Position numbers and translations under genes: made by a program. The notes under the pieces are model-generated. The model was not told where the DNA came from. It saw nothing but the letters and a program-made list of their open reading frames with translations, and did no database searches. This document shows positions 37,780-51,580 of a stretch of 64,000 bases of DNA, piece after piece (position 1 is the first letter of the stretch; the number at the start of each line of letters is the position of its first letter). This DNA is from Theocolax elegans (lineage: Eukaryota > Arthropoda > Insecta > Hymenoptera > Cerocephalidae), in the NCBI GenBank assembly GCA_026168455.1, contig CM047426.1:81247986-81311985 (forward strand). The letters run 5' to 3'.

Positions 37780-40700
37780 CTGCAACAAGAGACAAACAAA
37801 ATATTTCTTTTTGTCTATCTTCTTTTTATATGATGCAAAACTCTTAATTATATTCCAGTTTTTGTCAATTTTCTACAATTAATTGAATATATATATGTTC
37901 AAAATATAGATTACTAAAGACACTACCGAGAACAATCAGTGCACATCAATAAATATTAGTGAAAAAAGTGTTACAATTTAGTTGCATTTATTCAAATTTC
38001 ATACATTTTTATATACTAGCTGAGAAAAAGGGTGAAATAAAAATATTATATTTTACAGCAATCGAGACAGCAATTAACGTCATTTTTACCAAATTTTGTA
38101 TCATAGGTTTATGTTTGTAATAAAAAAAAAACATTTTTCTCAGTGTACGTAAGCAACTATTGATAAGATAATTAACGGAAACTTACCATCAGAGTAATCC
38201 ATACTGCAAGAACCTTTAACACTGCCAGGAGCACTGCTTCCAATCGATGAAGAGCCACTTCCATTACTCGGAGATTGAACGACTCCAGTCGGGGTCCACG
38301 AAGCCGCTAAAGTATTTCTTGGTGATTCTTCGACTGCTGCTTTCCAGATCTCCAATTGAGCGTGTAGCATACTACCACACTGTAACATAAATTATAAAAA
38401 GGACTATTTTTAAATGCCTCTTTTATTTTATGAAAAAAAAGTAAATAATTTAACGGTAAGTATAATAAAACCCACTATTAAATCATTGAATAAGTATATT
38501 GAATAAAAAATATTAATAATCGACGATATTTAAAAATAAATTTATAATTATTAAATACTCATATATGTTCCATTAAAAACTAATGATTAACCGAACATTT
38601 AAATTCCACATTCAATTTCAAAGTTTTTCAACCGCAAAAATAATTCGCATGACTATCGCATCGCGATTATATACAAAGAAATATGTACCGTTAGCAACCG
38701 CGTTATTACAGAGTGACGTCACGTGTGCGGACCCTATCGTTATTAAAATTCATCGAAAAAATAAGGAGAAATATAGAGAGAAAAGAAAAAAAAATCGGTC
38801 GAAAGCAGTAAAGTTGTCAAGAGATTTGTTGGGACAGTGCCTATTCCCTCGTAAATAAAACATATACACAAAACGCCGGAAAAACTCGATTGCATTTGAG
38901 CAATCGTCGCCTGGGGGTCGAGAAAAAAAAACGTACATAATCGCGAAATCTGAGGCGGAAGCCTATTTCGACGACTCTGTTCGTCATGATTTTCGAGTTA
39001 ATCGAGATTAGTCGCATGTGTGTGTATGTATGTTCGTGCACTAGGACACGTTATAGGTGCAGATCAATCGATTATGTAACAAAGTGCACTCTACGTGTAA
39101 CGTAATCCGTTGTAACCCCACGGAGTTTTGGGAAAAACTCGCTTGGTCGGTAATTTAATGTGTATACCTGTCATGTACTCGATATTGTATTATTTATTAC
39201 ACTGTTACCGATATAGGTACTGATTGAATAACGATTTTCTTTCGTGCTCTCGAAATCGTAGATAAGACGCGCGTCACCTCTATGGGAAATCTATATATGT
39301 GCGCGTATGTGTATTACACGACGAGTAGTCAAATTTCTAATAAATTCAAATATAAAGTTTTATACGTAGTTTAGATAAGGTTGGCAACTAACAATAAACT
39401 ATATTACACAGTTGTAATCGGTTATCTAATGGAATAACTACTCTTTTTTTTACATAGATTATGCTAGAGGTAAATGGATACGAAACGAAACTAAAATTTG
39501 TTGTTATTACCCTATACTTTTCTAGGAGAAGTAACAATTGAGCGAGTTAAAGCGTACAATATCGTTATTAATACTCTAACAACAATTTTTACTAGTGCAT
39601 CGTAATTAATTCTGTTTTACGTACGACTTACGTATTGGTATATCATTCTAATATTATAATATACATTATAGATATTTAGAGTATATAATATTCTTTAGGT
39701 AATATAATTAATATTTTTATAAACATTTCGGAAATAGTCAAATATGAATGAAAGGATGATGTATGAAATATTAACAAAAATTAATAATTAATTTCTAATT
39801 TAATGCTCATTTCGTTGACGACTGTACAAAATAATCATATAATCTGTAAAAAAATTAACCATTGTTTACGGAAAACGTTTCATTATAATTTTAATTATGA
39901 TAATATATTCAATTATAAATATTACAATATATTAATGTGAAAAAATATTTAATTCTTATCTTTTTTATAATAGTCCGTTAATATTTCTAGCAGGGCAGTT
40001 ATAATTTTTTAGTTATTTTATTTATTTATAATCTACTTTGACTATCAATATGGTATTTGCGATTTTAAAATGACCTAAATCCGTGAAAAATGACAAATGA
40101 GGAAAACTTTGCAAAATATATAAAATATTTATACAAGTATATTTCAAATAGTTAAAAACTCGAAAAATATGAGGTATGTTTATCGTGTTAAATGTTTTTT
40201 TTGACAAAATTCTTGAATTAGACTATTATCGTTATACTCGAATTTTAGTTACATTGCAAAAGGTAGGTTAAAATTTGTCGACTTATATGTACGCATTCCA
40301 ACGTACGTTTAATCATAAATGAAATAAATGATTCAAAGAGTTTAATCTATCGTATATACGCGGTAGATTGATAATATAAAAACAAATTTCTCTCGAATGA
40401 AACAACAAATGTTTGAAATGTTAGAGAATAAACGAAGACAGAAATAGAGTAGATAGGTGTATAAAAAAGAAGGTGTATATAGGTATACTAGAATTTCCCG
40501 ATCGCGAGACTCGACGTGTATATACGGTTGGCCAAGAGAAAGCAGTCGCGTCGCGATATCGCGCGACGTCGCTGACCCACTTTTATCCTTTGCTTTACTC
40601 TCGAGAGTGCCTTCCTATGTTTTTCAAGCGGCTTGTACGAGATCGCTAAGGATTAGGAGAGAGAAAGAGAGAAAGAGTGAAGGAGAGAGGGAGAGAGGGA

Positions 40701-43700
40701 TAGGGAGGGAGGGAGAGAGATATTTGATGCACATTGACGTCCAACGTGCAATTCTGAGTTATTAGCTCGGTAATGAATCGAGATTTAGGTGTACTCGTGC
40801 AGAGAGTGTCGTTTTAATCTGCCGTTTAAATTGAATTTTTATTGCGATCGACAGTTGTATAATTGAGTCGTGTTTGCGGTCGGTCGTGAATTAGGTAAAA
40901 TGGAACTGTGCTTTATACCTTCGGAAGATTTAATTTATACGGTGATTCTGCAAATTCGTATATACACGATGGGCATTTAACATTCCTGGAATTCTATTAA
41001 AAACTTGTTGCTGCGATTCCGTATGCATATACATTTATCGAGTTATTTTAACGAAATCAATCTATAATAAGTCTGATATTGTTGGTATTTATAAGCGTCG
41101 TACGATTGTCATACGTTTTTTACAATCTTAATTACATCGCATCGCGTATATCGTGCGATAGCTATATAATGACAGTGCAAACACAATAATTTCACCTAAT
41201 TCGGATTGATTCGGCTTCACAAATAAAACGCATCAGTTATATGTTTTTACAAATAATTTAAATAAGACGTACTGCGAAGATATAAATTTCAGGTATATTT
41301 TTAGAGAAATTTGAGATTTTACGTGTACATATAAAAGTAGACATTTATTATTAACCAAGAGATAACATAAATTTAACGCGCGATACACGGAGTGCCTTAT
41401 CAATAATAAAATCAATACTGTCATGCAGTTGCATGTTTAAGAACGTATACAACAAGAAAGCCAAATGATGAAATCGAATATTTCAGTTCATCAGATTTAT
41501 CCTATATTATAAGATCTGAACAATGTTACACGATCTATGAATGTAAGCATCTTTATCTGCTATATATCTCTGTGGATTTTTTGACAGATGACGTTTTCGA
41601 CCTAGAAAAATTGGATAGATTGAATAAAATGAAAACTGTATGGGACATTGAGGTAAAAACCAATATTTAGTTCTCGATGTGATATATTTTATGAAAAATC
41701 TTTGACGACGTTAACGTGACGCAACGTTTCATCGAAGAATGGAAACTCTTAATCGATGGACTATCGCAATTTACCCAGGAAAATAATCAAAACCTTTTCT
41801 TGACACACTTAAAAACCAGAGAGCAACAATCAAATCACACATAACTCCGATTCCTTAACCTAGTAACCAAAGTTTGAAAGAGCCACGTATATACTTAAAA
41901 ATCAATCGCGCAACATTGCGCAAGATCGAAAATTAGACTCATCGACGGGCGCGCGTGCGTTTTTCTTTCCACGAAGCCGCATGAAACCTAATTGGCAGGT
42001 TATTCGCGACACACATTTCTTTCGCCATTGACTTTGAGTGGACCGTTACCGTGAGAGGCTCGCAGGCATAAACGAGCAATACGGACCGCGCATAATAATT
42101 TAACGCTAATACATTTTTCTTCCTCTCTCGAAGTAACGTACCCTTTTTTTTTACTATTATTATCATTATCATTGCTACTCTTTTCACTGCATCGGGAATA
42201 ACAATTCCATATAATTGTCGAGCTTTGAACTTCGAAATTACTGACATTTGTTTGCTTAAAAGCGTAGGTTTAACTTAGTACGTCTTTTTTTTTTATTTCG
42301 CTTCGGCGTAAATTGTTATTGTTTCTTTTTTTTTCAAATGTGGCGTTCGTTTCCATACTAATTATTTGAAACTTTGTTACAAACATCATAATAAAATTTG
42401 TTTGTTGCACACTCGTCGCGCTTGAGTAATTTTTAACTTGACGTCTCTACGCGTTTATCGCGTGTTGAAAAATTATATTTTACTCCATTATTTTGCGAAA
42501 AAGAAAGTTATTATGACCCATTTGAAATGTTTCTTATGGAGAGAAATTTTAATTGCATAAAAGTTAATTTTTTAAGTGCTGTATGTACGTGAGAAAATTC
42601 ACATTGCTACACACACACACATACGCAGATTACCATATGTACATGGATTTTATTTTCAATTTACAATTACATATTTGAAGAAAGTAATTTTACATTATTT
42701 AAAAGAATACGAAGATCTCGTTAGATTTCTTTAAAATCCATTTAAAAACCGCCCGAAAAAAAGGATAGTGCGGGTAAAACCAACAATAACTCGACCGAGA
42801 ATTCTCTAATTATCGATCGAACGATCGAGGACTATAACGTAAAGTAACATCCGCGAAAAATCCTATTTCGCAACATCATTTTCTCCTTCAAGAGGTATTG
42901 AATATCCAATAGGATCTAATGAACCCGGAGCTAAAAGTAAAAAAGAATATATAAAAGTTTCCCATTACATAAGTATTAACCACACGCATCTCTATCCCTT
43001 GCAATAACGGGTAAAACCCAGGGCCATGAAAAAAAAAGAAGAATGAAAATCCGGAAAAGTGGCGGATCAGATTTATGCATCTACATAAACGCAGGCGCGG
43101 CCACAAGGAAAGACGTCATACTCAGACCCCGATTTCCCGGAAATTCACTTTCACTCTGAAGCGAGCGGAGCTGAAGTGTGTATGTGCGTTCGTGAGGCTG
43201 GTCGCGTAGTCAGGATTTAACGGTTTTTGCTCCGAGTGGGTGTCGCTTTATTCCTTTTTCGTTTGCTTTTGGTCAGTTGATTTTTTCTTTAGATTTTTGA
43301 GGATCTTTTGTACGAATTTGATTGGGGATTTGATTTTGTGAATTTACGATGAGATTAAACACTTTTTGTTTTGTAAGTGGATTTGACTTTTTACCTATAT
43401 ATATATAAGGTATACACGTTAAATTTATCGCTGTAAATTATATTCAATATTGTAAAGTTTTAAAAATGGATTGTCATTACGTTCCTATAGTTCGAACTTA
43501 TAATATAGATTATTCAGAAAAGTTGACATTTAAACTTCTTTAAACTACTTTTACAAATTCAATGTATAATTGTAAAAAAATTATAATGTCCGCGTGGCAA
43601 TAAGGATCTCGGGCAGCTTTCCCATTGGTGATGAAATAAAATTGTATCCAAGAAAAAAAGTAAATAAATAAAGTAAACGTAAAGTATATCAAAGGCCAAT

Positions 43701-46700
43701 CTCGCATCAACGTTTCAACCGAGCATTTTCATCAAAATCTAGCATATAAAAAGATAAGAGGGATAAAAAGACATACCAGCTAAAGGCAAGTCAATTAAAT
43801 TTTCGTCTAAAATATTACCAAGATAAATAATCTTTCTTTCTCTTTCAAGTATATCTCTTACTACGAAACGAAAGTGTCGGGGCGGCCTCTGGCCTCGGAT
43901 ATATCTGCGTCTGCGACTATACTCTATAGTGAATTCAACGCTTGGTAAACGCGGGCGATATATACGTGTACCCCATATTATATCCCTACGGTCTCTTTCG
44001 CGCCTCCATTTCGCTCGAGGTCTCTATTGTTATGCGCGAGATTTATTTACTTTGGTGAGGCGAGACATTCCCCGAGTGTTCTCTCTTATATAGCGTGATA
44101 TGTTGCAATGGCATATTGTATTAATTTAGCATTTATCGTTTGTCAGTTTTTATATTTTTTTCTTTCCTGTTTTTTTTTTCTTTTTTTTTTTCGTTATATG
44201 TACCCGCGCGCAAGAGATAACGAAACCTAAGGTTATCGTATATAGCTTGATTATATTACCGGCGTGTATTGTATACGTGTCTAAGCTGACTTACTTTGCT
44301 TTTTTTATTCGTTTCGATTTGATTAACTTTGCCGGCGAAATTATTCTTTATGAAGAATTTGTCGGTATATATGCTGATTGTGTAACGATGGAATTCCACG
44401 TAGCCTTTACATTTTTTTTTATTTCAATTTACTCGAGATTTAATAAAACGATTTTATCAGTTGTGTATTGTCTCGATTTTTCTCTATACCCAAATGAGAT
44501 TATATTTTACCGAGTTTATAGTTTTGTTACTACTGATTTCGTTAAATATTGATTGAAAATATCTTCTGTTAAGTATATTTATAATAATTTGAGCATGCTC
44601 GTATATGCGTAGATTAGGGTGTAATTACCAGCTATTCTAGATTTTATCTAGACTGTTTATTGGCCACAATTGCAAAATTTTAAAAAGTTACTTTGTAATT
44701 TAGAATTACAATTTTATATATGCGTATATTTACGCAAGTAAGCGACTGCGTGTAAAAATGCAACTAGATAATTTTGTCTGAAAAAATTCTCATTAAAGAG
44801 CTCAGATTTCAAATTTAGATCGCATAGAAAGTGAAAATTATATAACTTTACTTTTCTAAACACGATTCATTTTAAATCTAATGGCGAAATTAATTATATT
44901 AAATTTAGTTTATTTTTATGCTCGTTGTAATGTAAACTCTTAGGAATGAAAAGTATACTTGATTATTCAGTTAAAATCATTAACAAATACGACACAATTT
45001 AATTTGGGTATAAATGTTGTAAAAGAGTAATAACGTTGTTAAACACATAAGAAAATTGTTTGATGGCGCAGTCAAAGTTACTATTTTTATTATATTACAA
45101 CTCAACTTTCACATAAAAAGAGTCGACCAACTTTGTTATCTAAATTTTACGATCATTATAAGGCCGAGTTACTCTAAGAAATAATCCAAATTTCGAATAA
45201 CCAATAAATAATTCATTTTATATGCATAGTAAATTTAATTCTTACGTAATAACAAAGAGTAGTTACGCATTCGTCCAATTTTACCAGCAATCTCGATCAA
45301 TTATCGTAAATCTAAAATTTATCAAGGAACCCTATCGAAATTAGCCCGAAGCATCAATTTTCCTAAGACAATAGCTAGCATCGTTCGTACAAGTTAATCT
45401 TTATCCACGCACCTGCCACTTACAGGATGTCGCAGTTTTAAAATCGTCGAAGCTAATGAAACGATCATTGTAGCTCGCACGCGTGGCTATGGTAATAATC
45501 GAGCGGAGGGGATTCCTCCTATGTACTGGTTTAAAATGCAAAGGCCCATTTTCTAAATTGAGAGAGGTGGGTCCGATTAGAACGTATGGTTCGGTGTTTG
45601 TTATTGTCCTGGAAAATTGAGTGTCATTACAGGCTACGGTGGATGTTTGGTTTTCTTGATGAAGCAACTCTCCATTCGTGGTTGTGGGAACAAGACCAAT
45701 GAGACGCTTTGATTGACAGGTCAGCGTTTTAGTACATTGGAAAAAGGGAGTTTCTTTCTCTCTCCTATTATTGGAATTGCTGTGATATTCTTTTTATGGG
45801 TTTTCGGTTGGCAGTTTTCGTAAGTTTCGGATTATCGACTATTATCTTTGGAGTACACGATATTTTTTTTATTCAGGAGTTCGCTAAGGCTTTTCTACCT
45901 TTTTTTTTCGTTCTACTTTCCGGCCGATATATAATTAATCGTATTATTTTGACATGTAGTAATGAAGTGAACGTAGAAACTACTAGAAATAATAATATAC
46001 TAATTTGAATACTAATGTACGATCGTCGAACTCTCTATTTTCATTGAACTGCGACAGATAAAAATAACAAACTTTTATATTAATGTACTGCGTACCTGTG
46101 GAGCTCTTTGACAAAATTCTTCTTCTGTAAATGCAGCAAGAGTCGCTCCATCAACGTTAAAACTTTCCAAAGGCACTGATGGCAATTGCAATTGTCTTCT
46201 TGCCCATTGCACCCAAGCTGCAACATCCGCCGCGCTCCATCGGCGTGGTTCTTCAACAGAAAATTATAAATAAAAAATTATAAAGTTTGTATTGAAGACT
46301 TATTAATTCAAAAGAGAAAGCTAATACTTTGGTAATACTAAAGTGAATCGGTGCGAATTTGTTACATTTCCTTTTATACTTAATGATACGATAAAACAAA
46401 AAAGAGTTACTGAAACAATGTTATTTAATGTATACAAATATTTAAACTTCAATTTATGAGATTGAGCTAACGAATGAATAAATTAAATGAATTAATCATT
46501 TAAAATATATAACTGGAGAAAAACTAAGATTATTAATATATGACCCGATTGATATCCTGTTTTATGACTTTAGAATACTAATAAATAATAACAACCTATA
46601 CGAATTAAATGACATATTGATGCTGTTAACCTGTGATATCATAAAATCTTTATTCTTAGTATTTTTTTTCATTTACTATAATAAAATGACCAAACCTCAA

Positions 46701-49700
46701 ATTAGCATATAGGCGCACAAGTATTATCATATATTGCTTCATTAACTGTTAATATGTCTGGTTAATGTATTCCTGACAAAAGCCAAATCAAAATCAACCA
46801 AAAAAAAATCTTTACGGTTCTCTTATCGCGTTTAGTCTAGGAATGTCACAGTCGAGAAGAAAAAAAACTGGGAATTCCGAATCTTAAAATCTAACGTCAC
46901 GCCGGTGTCCGTCTGTATACCAAACTTTGAATCTAGCAAGTATCATTGAGTGTTTGCTTAACAGGTCTTAAAATAAACGTTATGTACTCGTGAGAGAAAT
47001 GTTCGAGTCAATGAGAAAATAGGATTGTAATTCTTGGTAACGAAAAATCACGCAATGGCCTGTCTTTGTATTTAATGCTCAGATTTGAGGATGATATTAG
47101 TGAACGATATTGCATTTTTTAAGTGACCTAGTTCTTATTAATTTAGAACTGCTAATAAATTTGGCTATTTGACCAAATGTGTAAAATACCATTTTTGTTC
47201 TTTTTGCTTTATTGACCTTCATTTTTAATATCTATAGGTATTCATTAAAAAACAAACGGTACAATTAATTAACCGCGCATGAAAGAATCTTTTTTATTTT
47301 TGTTATTTTGAACTCCGAAATTATGCCGAAAAATTAATTAACCCTAAATTCTGACGCATACCGCCGGAAGTATAAAAGCCGAAAATTTGCGTGACCTTGA
47401 CAGATAAAAGGTTTAAGAGCCATGCTGCTTTTGTAACGACTTTCGTAAGGCACCCATAGACAAAAGAGAGGAGAACAAGAAACCCAGATCAATTCAAACC
47501 GTTCCTATACAGATATAAATATATAAACTTATATATACATATATATGTATACATATACCAGTTTAGAAAGAGAAAAAGACAATATCAGAGTTCGTGCCAA
47601 CGTTTTGGCCCGCGGCAAGGTAGCCGGCGTGTGTCACGCGCCCGATTTCTTCGAGGGACACGATGGTATAAAGAACGAGAAAGAAAAAAAATCAAGGAAA
47701 TGCTCTGGTGACGTTGCATCTTTTAACGTATCTTTTATCCAAGTTTTCCAAGTTGCTTAACTCCCCTGATCTTTTATCTTTTCATATTTTATTTATTGTT
47801 GTCTACGTGCGATAGGTAAGGTCGTATTTTTTAACATTCGACGCTTAGCCGTGCCTAAGAATGATGCAAAGCTGCGTTCGTAGAATATGGTTTATGAATA
47901 TAGAGCGATATATTACCTAAGCGTGTCATTAATATTTAGTACCTTTTATAATTTACATTTCTATAACAATTAATTATTTGTTTTATGATTTTTATATTTA
48001 GCCAATTGTTTTATGATATTCCTTAGATACTTTCAATTAAGTTAGTGTAAATAGAACAATTGATAAGATTATCAGCCTATATACATGTATATGAAAATCA
48101 TTAGAAATTGGATAAGATAATAATTATAAATGAAATATGATTAATGTTTTCTAGTTAAACGTTTCAATTAAAATTCAAGTTCATACCTTTAGTATGGTAA
48201 AAAAATAGTGATTCATGACACACAAAGTAATAAAAACGAATTTCCTAGGATTACAGTGCATTTGTATAAGAAGCGTAATTTAAATTAATTTTTCTTAATA
48301 ATATGACGGGCTTACAATTTAAATATAATGGTAGTAAAAACGTAGAGTTAATTACAATTCATTGTATTTGAAAAGTATTACGAAGCTTCATAAATTATCG
48401 GAATTGTCATCGCCGAAGAAACGCTTAAAGATATAAAGCAGTTGAAAAAAAGAGTAACGAGAAATGATATAAAATAAAACTCACCAGGATGGATGCCAAG
48501 TGCAACGCAGGTGTTGTCAAAGTCTTTTTGAAGTTGCTGAATAGCCAAACTGAGGACTGGTTCGATCTGTTCACGCGCAAGATCCTCAACACATTCACCA
48601 GCCTCGACCATATTCTCGACGAATCCCGTACCAACGGTTCCAAGATCAACGGGTTTCAAGTTATATTTCCGTTGAAAGCTCGTATCCCTCAGCACTTCCC
48701 TAAGTAACTGGTGATCCCCTTTAACCCCAGTTTCTTCTTCGGTCGTATCCTTCGGAGTCTTATTGAGTTTCGTTTCCTCGGTCACATCCTTCGAAATTGC
48801 GTTGCTACTATTCCGGAAGAGAAGATCCCGTAGCGACGATTTTTCGTAGTCCACTGATGGTGGAGCTGGCGAGGAAGCTAACGACGACGAGGAACTGGTA
48901 GATGCTGACGATGAAACGGATGAAGATGACGACGGAGATAAACGGGATTCTTTGAAGAGTATTTCTTTGAGTAAAGGATTCGATTCTTCCTTTTTTGGGG
49001 AAAAAATCGGCATCTAGGCTATTGTAAATGTCTTCTTCAGTTCGGGGTGGTGTGCAAGGCACTGTACAGTCTGTCGAATCCTCTTTGTAGCCTAAGCATT
49101 CCGCTAAAAGTCTACAAATTTACGACGAACGTTAATACATTTTCTTGTTTCGTTTCATTTTATTTTTATAAAGATTTTAGTGAAACCACTGAACGCAATG
49201 TTTGGTATTATAAATTCAACAAAGTGAATATACATCTAATTTTTGTAAAGTTCAAAATCAGAATAGTAAAAATATAATTTTTCAAACCAATTGGATATTC
49301 AAAGGACTTTTTCATAAATTATTCATAATCTTACGTTTGAATCAGTTGAAAAAAGTAAATGTTCTCACCTCGATTCATGAAGTATCGAAAGCAAATCGAA
49401 GCTCTTCTCACGCTTGACGGGCTGCTTGCTAGCGGTGACCGTTGGTTCTGGACTCGTAGGATAAAGCTGAGCACTTTGTGGACTTTGAGGTACGTAATAA
49501 GGGCTGGTAGGATACGCAGGAGATGCGTCTCGCGAATAATTAGGTGAGATTTCACCTCCTAAGCAAGGATAAGGTGGGCTAGGATATGCACAACTAGGTG
49601 ATGCTGGTCTAGGTGATCGTACTTCTTGTTTGATCTGAGTCGTTTTAAGTCCAGTACCACAACCAAGTTGGATCTGATGACTGGAAGTAGTTGTTGTTAC

Positions 49701-49811
49701 TGCTGCAGTTGTCGTCGCGTAGTCATCCGAAAGTAACGACAAATCAAATTGGAAGGTACTGTAGTCAAAGGATGGCGAGAAACCCGCGGCCGTTGGCACT
49801 GTTTGCGGCAT
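37415..49811 (-). CDS. Ets98B: ETS transcription factor of the Ets98B / D-ETS-4 (SPDEF) group
   Basis: Five coding exons run down the minus strand: 49811-49369, 49111-48485, 46250-46096, 38379-38187 and 37779-37415. With one surplus base removed from the second exon the total is 1782 bases, exactly 594 codons (593 residues plus TAG). Residues 1-340 are Ser/Pro/Thr-rich, with a KQEV and a PVKREK patch, and look like an activation region. The Pointed domain spans about 345-425 (RRWSAADVAAWVQWARRQL, then EEEFCQRAPQ, then LHAQLEIWKAA). An acidic/Ser linker leads to the ETS domain at about 504-591 (HIHLWQFLKELL, IRWLDRNKGVFKIEDS, NRPAMNYDKLSRSIRQYYKK), which ends two residues before the stop. A C-terminal ETS domain with VYQFCHPY is diagnostic for the SPDEF/Ets98B class, a nuclear DNA-binding regulator; the spider member acts in early embryonic cell migration. 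The ATG sits directly at a splice acceptor, so a 5' UTR exon lies upstream. Confidence 0.88.
38714..38725. promoter_or_regulatory. Composite CRE and E-box motif
   Basis: TGACGTCACGTG joins a full cAMP-response palindrome (TGACGTCA) to an overlapping CACGTG E-box. It lies in a CpG-rich patch about 330 bases inside the Ets98B intron. Motif matches alone do not prove use. Confidence 0.35.
40655..40720. repeat. GA-rich (GAGA/GGGA) tract
   Basis: A purine run of about 66 bases mixing GAGA, GAAA and GGGA units, next to a CpG-dense segment with the palindrome CGCGATATCGCG at 40552-40563. GAGA tracts can bind GAGA-factor type proteins. Confidence 0.8.
46096..46250 (-). CDS. Ets98B: Ets98B exon: core of the Pointed (SAM/PNT) domain
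   Basis: The exon has 155 bases between acceptor ttctgttgaag and donor CAG|gtacgc. It encodes PRRWSAADVAAWVQWARRQ through CQRAPQ. This is the central part of the Pointed domain, a helical protein-interaction module. The domain continues in the exon at 38379 with CGSMLHAQLEIWKAA. It is too short and too isolated (introns of 7.7 and 2.2 kb) to stand out by open reading frame length. Confidence 0.88.
46251..48484 (-). other. Ets98B intron upstream of the Pointed core exon
   Basis: AT-rich intron of 2.2 kb. A CpG-richer patch lies around 47560-47700. No exon or repeat could be supported. Confidence 0.5.
48989..49006 (-). other. Ets98B: Single-base frameshift in Ets98B coding exon 2
   Basis: On the sense strand the run T6-C4-A6-GG lies here. 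The frame entering from exon 1 (LAECLGYKED...YNSLDADFFPKK) would terminate at 48808. The frame that continues correctly to the Pointed domain begins within the same run (SPKKEESNPLLKEI). The exon is 627 bases where the phases of its two neighbours require 626 (3n+2), so one base is extra. It could be a homopolymer sequencing error, a real mutation, or a +1 slippage site. Confidence 0.85.
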
Positions 49812-50445
49812 CTGTAACGTAAAAACGTTTGTCATACATTAATTACGTTTATTCTTTATACACTTTCATCAATCAATATTCAAAACTAAAATACAAATGT
49901 GGGACTCGAGAATTTCTTATTTTCGTGTGAGCAACATAAAATCGCACAACAAGAAATACATGTATAATATGAAAATGTCGTTGACAGTGCTGGCTTTCGA
50001 TTTCGCGCAAACAAAATCTTATGGTTCGCGAGAGTTCCCACAGTCGCGCCCTCCTAAAAAAAAAAGTAGAAACACGTCCAGTCAGCCGCTGTACACACAT
50101 ATACACGTACCCGTATTCGACTCGGGAAGTTCGAAATATAAACAAGGGAGCTGACGTCTTTCGTTGGTTAACGACGTTTAACGATCCGCGCTCGGGCAAA
50201 CCGAGATAGAAAATAAAGGGAAGAAGGTATATGTATGTATATATATAAAGGAAGACCAAATGAGAAAGTATAAGAAGAGAGAACGATAAGAGAAAGAGAG
50301 GCGACCTGAACGATAGCCCAGAGAAAGAGTCAGTGGCTGACGAAGCGCTGTAAAACACTACTCGGTCTCGTAAAGTTTCTTTGGGTATAGGTAAGGTACG
50401 TCTAGGCTACGTCAGTTGTACTTTGTACTCGCGCGGGCGCGCAAC

Positions 50446-50468
50446 AGAGAGAGAGAGAGAGAGAGAGG
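50446..50468. repeat. (GA)n microsatellite
   Basis: Uninterrupted GA run directly after a CpG-rich segment (gcgcgggcgcgc), about 0.64 kb upstream of the Ets98B coding start. Confidence 0.9.
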
Positions 50469-51580
50469 GAACGTTATATATACACAAGTAACTTTTGCGA
50501 CCGTGAAACATTGCGCGGGCAGAGATAGGTGCCTTGAGATTCGATGGGAGCCAGATATAGGAGAGTGAAAGAGAAAGAGAAATAAACGGGAGAAGAGAAA
50601 AAGAGTTGGAATCGTACTGGCTTTTATAGGCTCGATCTTATTTTATTGCCAGGGTTTCATTACGATGATTATGTTGCTTTTGTTGCTCGGATATACGGTT
50701 TTAAATGTAATAAATTTTACACTAGTTAAGATATATATCAATTATCAGGTATCTCCGTGATAACGGAATAACTACCTATATACGAAAATTCAATACTCGA
50801 GTTTATGGAAAGATTCGTGACAATGACTGGTTATGCTTAAACTTCGATTTTTACCTCCTACAATTTTACTTTAAATTTATGTATGTAAATCCATTGAATA
50901 TTTGATTTCCTTACAAGTTAAATGTGGTTATGCTAATTTACGTAGAAATTGAAGTTTTGGTATTTGACTTGCAAGCTACATTCTCCTTTTCTCTTTTTTC
51001 TTTTACTGCTTTGCGATACATTTTTCGTAATTTTGAATAATAATTACTCGAAGAGAAATATTAATCTCGGCTTAACGTTTGTTGAGCACTGAATGAAAAA
51101 AAGTTATTTTTATATTTAGTTAAACAAAAGAAAAAAGCATAGTTATACATTAAACAGGATGGTACACGTATGTTAGGAATTTATACTAGCGAGTACAAGA
51201 AAATATTCTAACTGAAAGATACCTTCGAAAGCTCACCTACCAATAGAACGCACAAATAACAATAACGAATGCGCGCATCTTGCACATGTAGCGAATGTAA
51301 ACGAAGGTAAGAAAAAATCATTGATGTAAGTAGATAAAGACAATAATAGAGAACGAAGCATAGGTAAATACTGGAGAGTATTATAATAAAAGCATAAGGC
51401 CAAAGAAACTCTTGCATCCCGCAGAAACACTTTCCCCCGTAGGCCGGGGTGGCTAAGCCTCTCTCTCTCTTCTCTTTCTTTCTCTCTTGAACTGCGGCCA
51501 TTTATCTTGGCGTGTGTTTATTGCCCGTCCGTGCGCCTGACCTCGGCATCAGTTTGTTACGCTTTGTAAGCCCATTACCC

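Larger units (their letters stand above)
38380..46095 (-). other. Ets98B 7.7-kb intron splitting the Pointed domain
   Basis: No further coding exon was seen. Notable contents are TGACGTCACGTG (38714-38725), CpG-rich patches at about 38700-39060, 40490-40640 and 43860-44060, and a GA-rich tract at 40655-40720. Long introns of developmental regulators often hold enhancers, and these patches are candidates. Confidence 0.5.

Noticed and set aside
45401..45667. 88-codon minus-strand frame inside an Ets98B intron
   Set aside because: Composition is less AT-rich than its surroundings, but there is no similarity, no suitable splice signals in phase, and the exon phases of Ets98B close without it.
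49873..50358. 161-codon minus-strand frame upstream of Ets98B
   Set aside because: It overlaps plus-strand frames, is rich in Phe, Tyr and Ser from CT-rich repeats, and has no domain. It may include 5' UTR sequence.
51208..51501. 97-codon minus-strand frame beginning MAAVQERKK
   Set aside because: The ATG context is fair, but the frame has no recognised domain and overlaps another frame of similar length. At best it is an upstream frame in a 5' UTR exon.
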